NCBI RefSeq assembly: GCF_042680805.1
Contig: NZ_JBHUEM010000046.1
Location: 1 to 64,000 of the forward strand
Reading direction: 5' to 3'
From: Bacillus_CJ salitolerans
GTDB lineage: Bacteria > Bacillota > Bacilli > Bacillales > SA4
Length of the DNA stretch: 64,000 nucleotides
The notes beneath the pieces were generated by a model. That model made no database searches. It was not told the origin of the DNA and saw only the letters and a program-made list of their open reading frames with translations. The position numbers and the translations under genes were made by a program. Positions within the stretch are counted from its first letter, which is position 1. Each line of letters starts with the position of its first letter. Shown one piece after another: positions 53,933-62,811 of the stretch.

Positions 53933-54929
53933 ATAAGCCAAATTCTTTCGCAATCAATTCATAAGAACGTATTTTATCAACTTGTGAATGTGTAATGGTA
54001 ACAATCATGATTTCATCGGCTTGATAGGTTTTATGCAACTCCAAAAGTTTTTGCTTCACTTCTGTTGGATTGCCAATGATCACATGCTTTTTCTTCTGTT
54101 CAAGGGAATCTTTTTCTTTTTCATTAAGATTGTAAGCTTTTGCTTCTTCAATCGTAGGGATCCCTCGGTTACTATCACCGTTTTTTCTTTGAAAGGACCA
54201 TACGAGCATACTTTGGGCTATTTCTACTGCTTCTTCAGTGGTGTCCGCACAAATGGCTGATACGGTTAATATGACTTCTGACTTTTGACCCTTTTTTTTC
54301 GGTTGAAAGCTATCTCGATATTGTTTGATAATATCTACCCCATCTTTATCGCTCATAAACTGACCAAAGGCATAGGCCATTCCATTTTCTGCTGCGAGTA
54401 AAGCACTTTTTAAACTCGTACCAAGAAGCCAAGGAACTGCTGGATTCCTCGGTAAGGGTGAAGCCTTCACTTTTCCAAAATGATGGCTGCTTGTGGACTC
54501 ATCGTAAATATAACTAAGCAATTCCTTTACTGCATTTGGCATGTTAAATACCTTCTGTAAAAAATTATCGGATAAAGCATTCGTCGCCTCAGCTGATCCA
54601 CCTGGGGCTCGGCCAATTCCTAGGTCAATTCGGTTTGGAAATAACGTTGCGAGCGTGTTGAATACTTCAGCCACTTTATAAGGTTTATAATGAGGCAGTA
54701 ACGTAGCCCCTGATCCTATACGAATCGTTTTCGTATTTGCGCCAATTAAACCTAACATCACTTCTGGTGCAGGACAAGCAAGACCAGATAAATCGTGATG
54801 TTCCGCTATCCAATAACGCGTATACCGAAACGATTCCCCAGCTTGTGCTAGATTCACCGAATTATATAATGCTTCTTGAGCGGTTTGGTTGGATGAAATC
54901 GGTGATTGATCTAAAATGCTTAGTTTCAT
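53931..54929 (-). CDS. luciferase-like flavin monooxygenase (LLM group)
   Basis: 332 residues, start 54929 behind AGAAGGTAAATATC. Typical text: LSILDQSPISSNQTAQEALY, YTRYWIAEHHDLSGLACPAP, RIGSGATLLPHYKPYKVAEV and LGIGRAPGGS. This is the group 1 bacterial luciferase-like family, FMN/F420-type TIM barrel enzymes. It oxidises a small molecule with reduced flavin and O2; the substrate is not predictable. Confidence 0.85.
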   Translation of the reverse strand: MKLSILDQSPISSNQTAQEALYNSVNLAQAGESFRYTRYWIAEHHDLSGLACPAPEVMLGLIGANTKTIRIGSGATLLPHYKPYKVAEVFNTLATLFPNRIDLGIGRAPGGSAEATNALSDNFLQKVFNMPNAVKELLSYIYDESTSSHHFGKVKASPLPRNPAVPWLLGTSLKSALLAAENGMAYAFGQFMSDKDGVDIIKQYRDSFQPKKKGQKSEVILTVSAICADTTEEAVEIAQSMLVWSFQRKNGDSNRGIPTIEEAKAYNLNEKEKDSLEQKKKHVIIGNPTEVKQKLLELHKTYQADEIMIVTITHSQVDKIRSYELIAKEFGL

Positions 54930-54946
54930 GATATTTACCTTCTTTC

Positions 54947-55234
54947 TTACTGCTTTACTTCAAGTAAACTCAAACTAAAATCCCCAACTTGATCTTCTTT
55001 ATATAAATTCGTAATTGAAGTGGAGTATTTTATAATTGTTCCTTGGAAGGTTAGGTTTCTTTCAGGTACTTTTACTTCAAATGTTCCATTGTATAGTAAT
55101 GTGGTCATGTCATGATATTCGGCACTCGTTACTTTAAAGTTAACTGAAATCTGAATGAATCCATCTATACTGTCTTCATTATAAGTAGTTATTTTGATTG
55201 GTTTATTATTGAGAGAAATTTCATGTACCAACAT
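54947..55234 (-). CDS. DUF3219 family protein
   Basis: 95 residues from ATG 55234 behind AAGGAGATGTA; the longer frame is rejected. The text VHEISLNNKPIKITTYNEDS, ISVNFKVTSAEYHDMTTLLY and TSITNLYKEDQVGDFSLSLL matches the DUF3219 (YkvR-like) family, and the length fits. A small beta-rich cytoplasmic protein of unknown function, 17 bases upstream of the flavin monooxygenase gene on the same strand, so possibly one operon. Confidence 0.8.
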   Translation of the reverse strand: MLVHEISLNNKPIKITTYNEDSIDGFIQISVNFKVTSAEYHDMTTLLYNGTFEVKVPERNLTFQGTIIKYSTSITNLYKEDQVGDFSLSLLEVKQ

Positions 55235-55395
55235 TACATCTCCTTCGTAACCCTTTTTCTTTATTTTAAACAAAAAGAGGGTGGACTACTATTGAGGTGT
55301 TTCAGGTAGGAAGGAAGATAGACCTTCAATAGAGGATTGATTCCAACATTAAAAGAGGTGAAGATTGGTAAAATATTATTTGAGGGGGGAGTACT

Positions 55396-55863
55396 TTGAA
55401 GAAAACTATATTAATATTCAAGTCAATGTTCTTTATAATTATTTTTTTAAGTGCATGCACAAATGTCGATACTAACCAACATATTGAAGTATTCATGACT
55501 ATAACAATGGATGAAAATGAGGAAGGATACGAAGTGGAAAATGGTTATAAGAAAGTTAACTCAATTACAACTCTTGAAAAAAGTAAATATCATATTAAAA
55601 CTGATATTAAAGCAATCAAAGATTACTATGATATAGAAGGAAAGTACCTAAAAACAGTCATACTCCATTCTAAATTTAATAAATCAAATATTACTCTTGC
55701 AGAAGAAGGGGATGATACAAAAATAGAACTTAATAAATCTTCAACCATTTTTATACCAAACGGAACTTTAGGAGATTTTAAGCTAGATAATATGTCGGAT
55801 GAAGAAACAGGGAAAGTGAAAAAACATGTATTGTCATTCATGGACAAATTAGACAAAAATTAA
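55396..55863 (+). CDS. lipoprotein of unknown function, 155 aa
   Basis: TTG 55396 behind GAGGGGGGAG. The signal peptide KKTILIFKSMFFIIIFLSAC gives a clear lipobox LSAC (Cys 21), so it should be lipid-anchored outside. The mature domain is acidic with repeated Lys-Lys and Thr stretches; no family is recognised. TAAGGCTTTTTTTTAT follows the stop, but without a strong hairpin. Confidence 0.7.
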   Translation: MKKTILIFKSMFFIIIFLSACTNVDTNQHIEVFMTITMDENEEGYEVENGYKKVNSITTLEKSKYHIKTDIKAIKDYYDIEGKYLKTVILHSKFNKSNITLAEEGDDTKIELNKSSTIFIPNGTLGDFKLDNMSDEETGKVKKHVLSFMDKLDKN

Positions 55864-55962
55864 GGCTTTTTTTTATGGCTCTGTCAAAGTCTGTTGTTGA
55901 TAATTTGATTTACGGGAACTTACGTTCTGTAATGGATTTAACTATATAAAAGTTGGTGATGA

Positions 55963-56364
55963 ACGTGAGAGAAACTGATATTCTTAAAGCCATTTAACAA
56001 CTAAATCCAGCAGAAAAACACCGACTACGAGAGTATTTAATTGAGGCACTTACTGCATCCTCTTCGACAGGAACTGTTCTACAAGAAATATCTGAACGCA
56101 AAAATAAGAGTGGTTATCATTGTCCTGATTGCAAACCAGAACATATTGTTTGGTATGGCACATACTCAACGATTGTTGATGGCGATGAAGTAGAAAAGCA
56201 ACGTTATCGTTGTAAAGCGTGTAAACAATTATCACCGAAGACTTAAAGGATGGATACAACGTTTTAATGGAGTTGCAACTAAATATCTGAATAATTACCT
56301 TGCTTGGTTTCAGGTGTTAGAATCCATTCAACATCAAAGGAATCCTGTTACTATGAATGACTAG
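55963..56364 (+). pseudogene. zinc-ribbon transposase remnant (IS1595-like)
   Basis: From ATG 55963 (GTGATGAACGTGAGAG context): VRETDILKAI-stop-QLNPAE, HRLREYLIEALTASSSTGTV, then a zinc ribbon YHCPDCKPEHIVWYG and RYRCKACKQL. A deletion then joins the C-terminus LKGWIQRFNGVATKYLNNYL, AWFQVLESIQHQRNP. The catalytic middle is gone. The same C-terminal segment occurs at 43029. The bases up to 56523 hold only a partial element (CTAACGGGCAGG at 56455). Confidence 0.6.
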
Positions 56365-56523
56365 ATGATTAAAGGGATTTTATTACAAAATATGGAAACA
56401 TATGATACACTTAGGTTATCTAGATTCACGATATAAACATAACTGCTTGTTTAACTAACGGGCAGGTTTATTGAAGAGTAACAATATGAATATGGTAAGA
56501 TTATCTTGGGAGAGTGATTACAT

Positions 56524-56712
56524 ATGGGAAGAAGAAGCGTGGGGATGTCATTTATCGCCATATCAACAATTTTAATCGCAATTAAATATATAAGTGAAGC
56601 TATGTGGCAAGGTGATGTTGGGAACACCCTTAGTAACTTTAGCTTACTCTCACTTATAGCAGGAATAGTTTATTTGGTTTGGGGAGAATATGAAGAATTT
56701 AAAATGAGATAA
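56524..56712 (+). CDS. small membrane protein, 62 aa
   Basis: ATG 56524 behind GGGAGAG. Two hydrophobic segments (VGMSFIAISTILIAIKYI and SNFSLLSLIAGIVYLVWG), a basic start RRRS and a charged end EYEEFKMR. A typical small two-pass membrane protein; no family is named. Just upstream is a truncated intergenic element (56452-56485). Confidence 0.55.
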   Translation: MGRRSVGMSFIAISTILIAIKYISEAMWQGDVGNTLSNFSLLSLIAGIVYLVWGEYEEFKMR

Positions 56713-56784
56713 AAAAAGAAAGAAGACTAACATTTTTTATTCAATTATAGGGAGAAAATAAATCTTTATTCTATGGGGGTTAAT

Positions 56785-57252
56785 ATGCAAGATATAGTAT
56801 TGAGAAATATGTCAGATATAGAGTTTGAGCTGTACTTTGCAAATAATATTGAAAGATATGCTGAAGTATTATCACAAAACAAACATGAGCAAGGAGACGA
56901 GCCCTCTATCAAAGCTTATAACTAGTTAAAGAACTTGCTTCCAAAAGGACTTGCAACACCTAATCATCACCTTTTTAATATCTTAAAAGGTGAAATGGTA
57001 ATAGGCTATGTTTGGCTTAAAGTCGAAGAAGATAAAAGAAGTGCATTCCTTTATGAGATATTTGTTAATGATAAACATAGATGTTATGGAGTAGGAACAA
57101 AAACTATGCGGTATATAGAGGAGTTTATCCAACAAAAAGGAGTGTATTTCTTTAAACTTCACGTATTCGGGAGCAATACAGGAGCTCGTAAACTCTATGA
57201 AAATCTCGGATTTGAAATCGCAGGAGTAAATATGTTGAAGTTGTTGGAATAG
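56785..57252 (+). pseudogene. GNAT acetyltransferase with a single internal TAG
   Basis: ATG 56785 behind GGGGGT. The frame reads QDIVLRNMSDIEFELYFANN up to SIKAYN, then TAG at 56923-56925, and continues in the same frame through a complete acetyl-CoA site (FLYEIFVNDKHRCYGVGTKT, NTGARKLYENLGFEI) to 57252. Only one nonsense change separates this from a normal 155-residue enzyme, so it is a recent loss, a readthrough case, or a sequence error. Confidence 0.7.
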
Positions 57253-57263
57253 GTTGATGTGTT

Positions 57264-57355
57264 GTTCAACTAAAGGGTGCAAGAGTTGAACAAGCAAAAC
57301 GATCAGTAAGTGCTGATCGCTTTTATATATATGGAGCAGTTTAATGGAATAAAGA
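57264..57355 (+). repeat. cassette-type intergenic element, copy 32 (GATCAGCA type)
   Basis: TTCAACTAAAGGGTGCAAGAG, TTGAACAAGC, the hairpin CGATCAG / CTGATCG, CTTTTATATATATGG and the 3' box GAGCAGTTTAATGGAATAAAG. An almost complete version of the element. Confidence 0.8.
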
Positions 57356-57388
57356 GTGAGAACTACTTTAAACAAAGGAGAAGGTGAA

Positions 57389-58327
57389 TTGATACAATTA
57401 GAAGAAAGATTGGCTGAGAGAAGCTTGAAGGTACTAAAAAAAGAGTTATCAATGGGGCTTACGCAGGAAGAATTTATAGAATTGAAACTGTTGATAAAGA
57501 GAATCAAAAGTTGAACCTTGTATATAAAGAATTTGAAACTGACCGAAACAATGAACTCAACCTCTATTCAAAGTATTCACAGATTATTAAACAATTCAAT
57601 AAAGTGGTAACAGTGTGGGATTCTTCACCAAAAGCTATTCTTATGTATGACTTAAAATTACAACTAAAAAAGGACTTTGGGTTACTATCAGATTTAGATA
57701 AGCGGAACCTTATAAAGAGTATGTTAGATAGGCTGGCTGTCCTACACAGTTTAAGTATTAGCGAGAATGCTAACGGGTTACCAACTCACAAAATTACATC
57801 TGAATGGCACGGATGGTGTGTGGATCAAATGAATAGCTTAGGTGCACAGAATCCCTGGGCTAAAACCAAATGGATTAGAATAATCAACAATGCTTATGAG
57901 CAATTAGATATTAAAAATTTTAAACAACATTGTCCACGAGTAATTACTCACGGGGACCCTCATCTGGTGAACAAATTCTTAAATGATGGACAGATAGGGT
58001 TGATTGATTGGGAGTGGTCGGCTATGGGTTTCACCATTAAGAGACATAACGATAATGTGTCAAGATATATATGACACACGGTTGATTCAATTTGTAATAG
58101 AATCCTATCAAGAAATTTTGAACAACCATGACCTCAATATCCCCTACGAAGATTATCAACGAGATTTTAATTACTTTTATATAGACCATACCTCTATGAT
58201 GCTAGCGTGGGAGTTTGAAAAGTATTTTCAAGATTATACATCTGAAGAAAAAATCAAAGAAATAATAGAATTCAAAATCGGGGAAATTAAAAGGGTAACA
58301 AATGAAGAATTAGGCTTATTCCGTTAA
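57389..58327 (+). pseudogene. phosphotransferase (APH family), two frameshifts
   Basis: TTG 57389 behind AAGGAGAAGGTG. The reading is ERLAERSLKVLKK, then (frameshift near 57440) INGAYAGRIYRIETVDKENQ, on to the catalytic loop ITHGDPHLVN and the metal site LIDWEWSAMG, then a second frameshift near 58025 and DITIMCQDIYDTRLIQFVIE, FYIDHTSMMLAWEFEKYF to TAA 58325-58327. A choline/aminoglycoside kinase-like protein, broken twice. Its final TAA lies in the next element's 5' box. Confidence 0.75.
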
Positions 58328-58397
58328 AGGGTGCAAATCTTGAATACGAAAGTATCAGCTGTAACGGTCCTATTGTGGAGTAGTAAGTAAATTAGGA
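58322..58397 (+). repeat. cassette-type intergenic element, copy 33
   Basis: CGTTAAAGGGTGCAAATC contains the stop codon of the phosphotransferase pseudogene. TTGAATACGAAAG, ATCAGCTGTAACGGTCC and TTGTGGAGTAGTAAG follow. The hairpin is weak. Confidence 0.65.
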
Positions 58398-58405
58398 GTG
58401 AAGAT

Positions 58406-58695
58406 ATGAAGTGAGTATTGAAGAATTTAATGACGATACTTATATTTGGTATTTTCCTAACTAGCATTTGGATTATTAAGAGATTATAACTTATATCTCG
58501 CAAATATTTCATTTATATTAGTTTTTGGAACAATGTTTTATTTATTATTAGAAATAGGCAATAGAAAAGAAAAAGTGAAGAAGAGTATTTTTATTTTACT
58601 TTATTACTTGATTTGTATAATGATTGTACTGAAAATTTGGCACAAGCTATTTTCTCGTAATACCCTTGGCAGTCCCTTATTCCTTTCTCTCTAAT
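58406..58695 (+). pseudogene. decayed membrane protein
   Basis: ATG 58406 behind TTAGGAGTG, then TGA after two codons; frames read VLKNLMTILIFGIFLTSIWI and, shifted, NISFILVFGTMFYLLLEIGN, KSIFILLYYLICIMIVLKIW and LFSRNTLGSPLFLSL. A three- or four-pass membrane protein with a nonsense change and a frameshift. Confidence 0.5.
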
Positions 58696-58780
58696 TCTAA
58701 ATTAAATTGTTACTAACTATTATTGATTATTGAAGGCTGTATAAATGCACTCAAAATTATGTTCTCTTTTTATCTATTAA

Positions 58781-58818
58781 AGTAACGGGTAGTGAAAGTT
58801 GAAGAAGATATTACAACC
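58781..58818 (+). repeat. cassette-type intergenic element, truncated
   Basis: AAAGTAACGGGTAGTGAAAG, TTGAAGAAG. Only the 5' box and a short middle remain. Confidence 0.4.
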
Positions 58819-58878
58819 AGATTGAATACATTTTAGAAACAGGATAGAAAGAGACAATTGTAATTAAAAGGTGAGAAG

Positions 58879-59321
58879 ATGGGTCAGATAAAGTTTAAGA
58901 TTAATGCCAAAAGCCTATACATTAACAGTAGTAACAACATAGTCGGAGACATATATATTGAGAAGAATGGATACATCTTCTTCCTAGATGAAAATTGGAC
59001 TGATTTTGTAATTGTTTTACTATCTTGGTGAACGAAAAACTTAAATATTTTAAATATGCTAAAGCCGGTGAGAGAATAGAGTTCGATTTTATGGATGGAC
59101 CTCTTTTGATGAGATTAGAAAAAGTAGATGAAAAAGTAATTAACTTAAAGGGAATCAAAAGAAATTCAAATGAAAAAGTATTGTTTGAAGCCCAAACCAA
59201 TTTTAATGATTTTAAAAAGAGTTTAGTAACAGTATCTAATGCAGCAATTAGTTATGTGGATTTAAAGGGTTGGAAAAATTATGAATTATTAAATCTAAAA
59301 AGGCACTTAAATTCCTTATAG
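58879..59321 (+). pseudogene. protein of unknown function with a one-base deletion
   Basis: ATG 58879 behind AGGTGAG. The first frame is GQIKFKINAKSLYINSSNNI, on to DENWTDFVIVLLSW and TGA; from 59025 the next frame continues NEKLKYFKYAKAGERIEFDF, FMDGPLLMRLEKVDEKVINL to 59321. Inserting one G in TTGGTGAACG (giving SWWNEKLK) restores a single 147-codon gene. Recent decay or a sequence error. No named family. Confidence 0.65.
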
Positions 59322-59472
59322 AATTAACGGGAGCTCAAATTAAAACTGACGATGCGATGACTATCATTGGGTTAATCAGAGCACTTATTAATTATGTAAC
59401 TGTAATAAAAAGTAATTTGTAAAAGGGAAACTTATCGTTCTCAAAAAATTAATGTCAATTATGGGAGGAATT

Positions 59473-59955
59473 ATGCGTATTATCGTTGTTATTGTGCTTG
59501 GATTGGGGCTACTGTTAGCTGGTTGTTCTGATAAAGCTAGTGTAACTGAAGTTGCAGCTTATAAGGCAGAAGATATTCCTTTTGAGGGTGGTATAGGAAG
59601 AGTAACCATTGCGTTCGAGGAACCAATTCTCAAAGATGGAAAGATTGTAGATGGGCTAATTGACGTTATTGTATTTGCAAGAGAATTAAAGTCAGGAGAA
59701 GAATATGAAATTTATATAGGAGAAGAAAATAAGCGAGGAGTTATTTTTGGACCCGAAGAAAATGTCGAGTTACGTTTCGGAACACTGATAGATGAAACTT
59801 TTTTTCATCCCAATGCACAAGGAGAGTTATTTGTTTCTATGAAAAACCCATTAAGAATATTCTCAAAAGTAGAAGAAGTAAGAGTTTTTGTTTCACAAGA
59901 TGGACAGGAAGTTTTGAAATCTGAACCTTTTAAATTCTTGGAGAATACTCCTTAA
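59473..59955 (+). CDS. lipoprotein of unknown function, 160 aa
   Basis: ATG 59473 behind GGGAGGAATT; an upstream in-frame ATG (59452) has no site. RIIVVIVLGLGLLLAGCSDK is a lipoprotein signal with lipobox LAGC (Cys 18). The mature domain is beta-rich (IGRVTIAFEEPILKDGKIVD, VEEVRVFVSQDGQEVLKSEP) with regular acidic residues. It is probably an outside-facing, membrane-anchored protein. Standalone. Confidence 0.7.
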   Translation: MRIIVVIVLGLGLLLAGCSDKASVTEVAAYKAEDIPFEGGIGRVTIAFEEPILKDGKIVDGLIDVIVFARELKSGEEYEIYIGEENKRGVIFGPEENVELRFGTLIDETFFHPNAQGELFVSMKNPLRIFSKVEEVRVFVSQDGQEVLKSEPFKFLENTP

Positions 59956-59979
59956 TTGATAGAGGTTCTTATTGAAAAT

Positions 59980-60020
59980 GAACTAAACTAGTTAATAGCT
60001 TTGTCAACATTTTTCAATAT
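59980..60020 (+). repeat. ACTAAACCAG-type repeat, copy B
   Basis: GAACTAAACTAGTTAATAGC, TTTGTCAACATTTTTC. Close to 8499. It lies 24 bases after the lipoprotein stop. Between here and 60183 is a 19-codon ORF (MFYRRKFYIELSTDQ at 60092), possibly the start of a lost NIPSNAP-like gene. Confidence 0.5.
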
Positions 60021-60182
60021 AATGATCAGTTGGGCTGTTGTTGTAAGAGACCATTAATTGAGTATTGAAATCTTAAAACAAGGGGAGTCTTTATGTTTTA
60101 TAGAAGAAAATTCTATATTGAACTTAGCACTGACCAGGTGCTAATCTAGAACAGGGAATTTTAGTACAGTAGGAAAGTTGAA

Positions 60183-60262
60183 CATCTTATTCAATAACAG
60201 GGGGCAAGAGTTAACGAAGGCGATCATTATATTGACCGTCTTTTTCTTATCTATAATTTAGA
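60183..60262 (+). repeat. cassette-type intergenic element, copy 37
   Basis: TTATTCAATAACAGGGGGCAAG, AGTTAACGAAGGCGATCA, then ATTGACCGTCTTTTTC: arms GGCGATCA and TGACCGTC pair with a mismatch. A weaker copy. Confidence 0.5.
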
Positions 60263-60308
60263 ATAAGAATCTGGAAATATTATGTTAATATGGATGTGAG
60301 AAGATGTT

Positions 60309-60345
60309 GTACTAACGGGGCAGTTTTCTTCAAGAAGGGGGAGTT
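60309..60345 (+). repeat. cassette-type intergenic element, copy 38, fused to a ribosome site
   Basis: GTACTAACGGGGCAGTTTTC, TTCAAGAAGGGGGAG. Only the 5' part is present, and its AAGAAGGGGGAG serves as the Shine-Dalgarno of the lipoprotein gene at 60348. Confidence 0.65.
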
Positions 60346-60347
60346 AT

Positions 60348-60923
60348 ATGAGGTATTTAATATCAATCATTTCTATGTTTGTTCTAAGTGGCTGCCATAT
60401 GGGTAATAGCGGTCTATTAGATACATCAAAACTTGAAAAAGAGGAAGCTGAAGGTAATTTAACAGAACAACAGTTAGATTCAATACCAGCTGTGTATAGA
60501 ACGCCTTCGCTTGAAACGGGGCTAGACGCAGTACCTTTCAAAGTAAACCTACCTAAAGAATTGCCTTTTGAAACAAGTGGTTTTAATGTGATTGAAATAA
60601 AAGATTGGAATAATAGAGAAGACAAAAAAAATATATCCATTGAATTACTAGCATGGGAACAACTATCATCACAGATGGATAAAAACGTGGTTATCATGAT
60701 TCATGATTTCAAAGTAAGTTATGTCACTTCGGGTATTAAAGTGACATTAGATAACGGAACAGAAGCACGATATAATATGGACCACAAAACTTCTGGAGGT
60801 ATCAGTTTTGTTGATGATGGACTATATATCAGTATTGGTTATACCAATAGAGAAGAAGAATTTGATAAAGAAAAAATGCTGGAAGCATTGTTGAGTCTTG
60901 CCAATCAGATGTTGCAAGAATAA
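60348..60923 (+). CDS. lipoprotein with DUF4367-like C-terminal part, 191 aa
   Basis: ATG 60348, with the ribosome site supplied by the element at 60309. Signal MRYLISIISMFVLSGC with lipobox LSGC (Cys 16). The mature domain carries DAVPFKVNLPKELPFETSGF, IEIKDWNNREDKKNISIELL, SYVTSGIKVTLDNGTEARYN and the end YISIGYTNREEEFDKEKMLE, a layout like DUF4367 cell-surface domains. An intergenic element follows after 18 bases. Confidence 0.7.
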   Translation: MRYLISIISMFVLSGCHMGNSGLLDTSKLEKEEAEGNLTEQQLDSIPAVYRTPSLETGLDAVPFKVNLPKELPFETSGFNVIEIKDWNNREDKKNISIELLAWEQLSSQMDKNVVIMIHDFKVSYVTSGIKVTLDNGTEARYNMDHKTSGGISFVDDGLYISIGYTNREEEFDKEKMLEALLSLANQMLQE

Positions 60924-60941
60924 GTTATTACCTAAAAAATT

Positions 60942-61030
60942 CACTAACGGGTGCGCATGTACAACAAGGAAATGGCTCAGTTGCAGGCTGATCCTTTTTC
61001 AGTAAAGGAGCAGGATAGTGGAATAAGAAC
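60942..61030 (+). repeat. cassette-type intergenic element, copy 39
   Basis: CACTAACGGGTGCGCATG, ACAACAAGGAAATGG, the hairpin CTCAGTTGCAGGCTGA with TCAG, CCTTTTTCAGTAAAG and the 3' box GAGCAGGATAGTGGAATAAG. A complete element. Confidence 0.75.
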
Positions 61031-61047
61031 AGAAAGACGGTGGAATT

Positions 61048-61341
61048 ATGCGTTTAATACAGAGTATTTGTTCCATAACTCTTTTATTATTGATTATCGG
61101 TTGTTCAAATAACGATAATAATACAAGTAGCGTCAACATCGAAGGCATTCAGGGTGAAATAATAAAGATCGATGAAGACTCTATTTTATTGGAAGATAAG
61201 AGTGGTAGAGTGGAATTAAAATTCACTGAAGCTACTGTATTTGAAGGTAAAAAACTAAATGAATTAGTTATTGGTGACACGGTTAAAACTTGGTACGGCA
61301 GTCAACCACTGGATAGTAANNNNNNNNNNTTAGTTCAATAA
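61048..61341 (+). CDS. lipoprotein (DUF3221-like), interrupted by an assembly gap
   Basis: ATG 61048. Signal IQSICSITLLLLIIGCSNND with lipobox LIIGC (Cys 19). The mature part is a short OB-like domain: GIQGEIIKIDEDSILLEDKS, VFEGKKLNELVIGDTVKTWY. The frame runs into 10 N at 61320-61329 in the codons after QPLDS, so its true end is unknown. The other copy at 11080-11232 continues NTMQASA and stops, which suggests what the missing end may be. Confidence 0.65.
   Translation: MRLIQSICSITLLLLIIGCSNNDNNTSSVNIEGIQGEIIKIDEDSILLEDKSGRVELKFTEATVFEGKKLNELVIGDTVKTWYGSQPLDSXXXXLVQ
61320..61329. other. assembly gap (10 N)
   Basis: Ten unknown bases fall exactly where a sequence shared with 11080-11232 ends. 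Contigs on both sides were probably joined across a repeat, so the distance and content here are not certain. Confidence 0.95.
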
Positions 61342-61356
61342 CTCCAATTTCTATAT

Positions 61357-61412
61357 GAGCCAAAATATACATTATATTATTCATTATAATGTATATTTTG
61401 GCTCTTTGTTAT
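61357..61412 (+). terminator. long hairpin terminator
   Basis: GAGCCAAAATATACATTATA pairs with TATAATGTATATTTTGGCTC around TTATTCAT, followed by TTTGTTAT. Twenty base pairs; the strongest hairpin in the window. Confidence 0.8.
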
Positions 61413-61504
61413 TTACCTTTACCATAAAGAATTAGGAAAATGATTTAACTGGTGCATTGTTATTAGAACTGCAATTCACTATAAAACGGGGATGATAATT
61501 TCCA

Positions 61505-61565
61505 GTAAAGTGTGTCAGTTATTTTAGCAGATACTGTTTCATTTTAAATGACGGTCACACTTAAA
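61505..61565. mobile_element. IS21-type element end, diverged copy
   Basis: AAGTGTGTCAGTTATTTTAGC, AGATACTGTTTC, TGACGGTCACAC aligns to bases 50-105 and 9175-9230. No transposase text is near. A different branch or an older insertion of the same family. Confidence 0.45.
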
Positions 61566-61651
61566 TTGTTTTTCTAATAGATACTTACTTTTGGATAATA
61601 ACTTTACCGTAATTTTCCTTAATGTTTAGTGAATAACATGTTTCTCTTACT

Positions 61652-61706
61652 TAAAAAACGGGTGCACTTCTTAAAGAAGGGGAAGTGCTCTTTTTTTGTA
61701 AATGTT
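61652..61706 (+). repeat. cassette-type intergenic element, copy 40 (AAGAAGG type)
   Basis: TTAAAAAACGGGTGCACTTC, TTAAAGAAGGGGAAGTGCTC: arms GCACTTC and GAAGTGC pair; TTTTTTTGTAAATG follows. Next to it at 61709-61745 a second, truncated copy reads TACTAATGAGGCAGG, TTAATTGAAGAGCGC. Confidence 0.7.
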
Positions 61707-61853
61707 GTTCTACTAATGAGGCAGGTTAATTGAAGAGCGCTGTTTAACTTGTGTTCAACAAATGGGTCTTATTAAGAGTATTTTGTTAGGACAAGAAAAT
61801 AGAATGGGTGACGCAGGAATAAATGTTTTTTACATTCTGCTACGGGGGTACTT

Positions 61854-62510
61854 ATGAAAACTCACTATTATTTAGGTTGGTTTAACAATTTCTTTCCAGA
61901 GAATCTGGGCAGACTGTTACAGGAGGATATAACTGATAGAAAATCGCTTGCTATGATTAGCTCGAATCCATCTATTTATGAAGATAATGGTGCTACTGAA
62001 CGCTCGTGGCTTGACCAGGCTGGCATTATGTTTGATGAATATCATTTAATTAATTATCGCGTACTGAAGGAAGATGCCCAAACGAAAATTAAAAATGCTT
62101 CAGTCATTTTCTTGTTGGGTGGAAATACTCTTAAACAAAATGGTTTTTTGATGGAATATGAATTATGGGATTCAATTAAAAAAAGCAGCGCCGTTGTGAT
62201 GGGAGCAAGCGCTGGTGCAATCAACATGTCCGCTAAATGGTTATGCTCGAAAAACTTTGGATATAAAGTTGAAATGAGCTCTGTTTACGACGGAATCGGT
62301 CTTGACAATTTTTCCGTCCTGTCTCATTTTGATCTTGAAAATAATATTGCACTGGTTCTAAGCGAACTTTCTCTCCTATCGGAAGAAATAAATATTTATG
62401 CGTCGAACAAAGATTGCGCTGTACGTGTAAAAGGAGACAAAATCGACGTTTTTGGCAATGTTTTTTTAATTTCCCACTCAAAGATTCAGAAATTGGATGA
62501 GACGCTTTGA
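61854..62510 (+). CDS. peptidase S51-family (peptidase E-like) protein
   Basis: 218 residues, ATG 61854 behind CGGGGG. The class I glutamine-amidotransferase-like fold has a serine nucleophile in VMGASAGAINMSAKW (Ser 119), preceded by VIFLLGGNTLKQNGFLM, the typical GGNT segment of peptidase E/cyanophycinase relatives, and followed by a HFDLENN His site. It probably cleaves small peptides. Standalone and intact. Confidence 0.8.
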   Translation: MKTHYYLGWFNNFFPENLGRLLQEDITDRKSLAMISSNPSIYEDNGATERSWLDQAGIMFDEYHLINYRVLKEDAQTKIKNASVIFLLGGNTLKQNGFLMEYELWDSIKKSSAVVMGASAGAINMSAKWLCSKNFGYKVEMSSVYDGIGLDNFSVLSHFDLENNIALVLSELSLLSEEINIYASNKDCAVRVKGDKIDVFGNVFLISHSKIQKLDETL

Positions 62511-62680
62511 TTGTAGTGAATGGCTATGACTTAATTGAATTAATTTGTTTATGCATGGCCTATATTTTAAATTTAGTGAAGGAGAACTATGTAAAATAGG
62601 ATCGTACGGAAAGCATAGATGTGCAGAACGGTCTACTGCAATCGGGCGCGAGTGTTGAATGTGCATCTCTTTTTTCTTCT

Positions 62681-62760
62681 TCAACTAAACCAGCTGCTTG
62701 GACAATAAGAGCAACAAATTCTTGTATTAACGGGCAGAATAGTTCAACAACGCAATTATG
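62681..62760 (+). repeat. ACTAAACCAG-type repeat and truncated intergenic element
   Basis: TTCAACTAAACCAGCTGC at 62681, then ATTAACGGGCAGAATAG, TTCAACAACG at 62728. Two 5' boxes in tandem without clear hairpins, about 170 bases after the peptidase gene. Confidence 0.5.
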
Positions 62761-62811
62761 AAAAGTCTTTCTATACTGCTATTCAGCTTATAGTAAAAGG
62801 GGTGTTATGTA

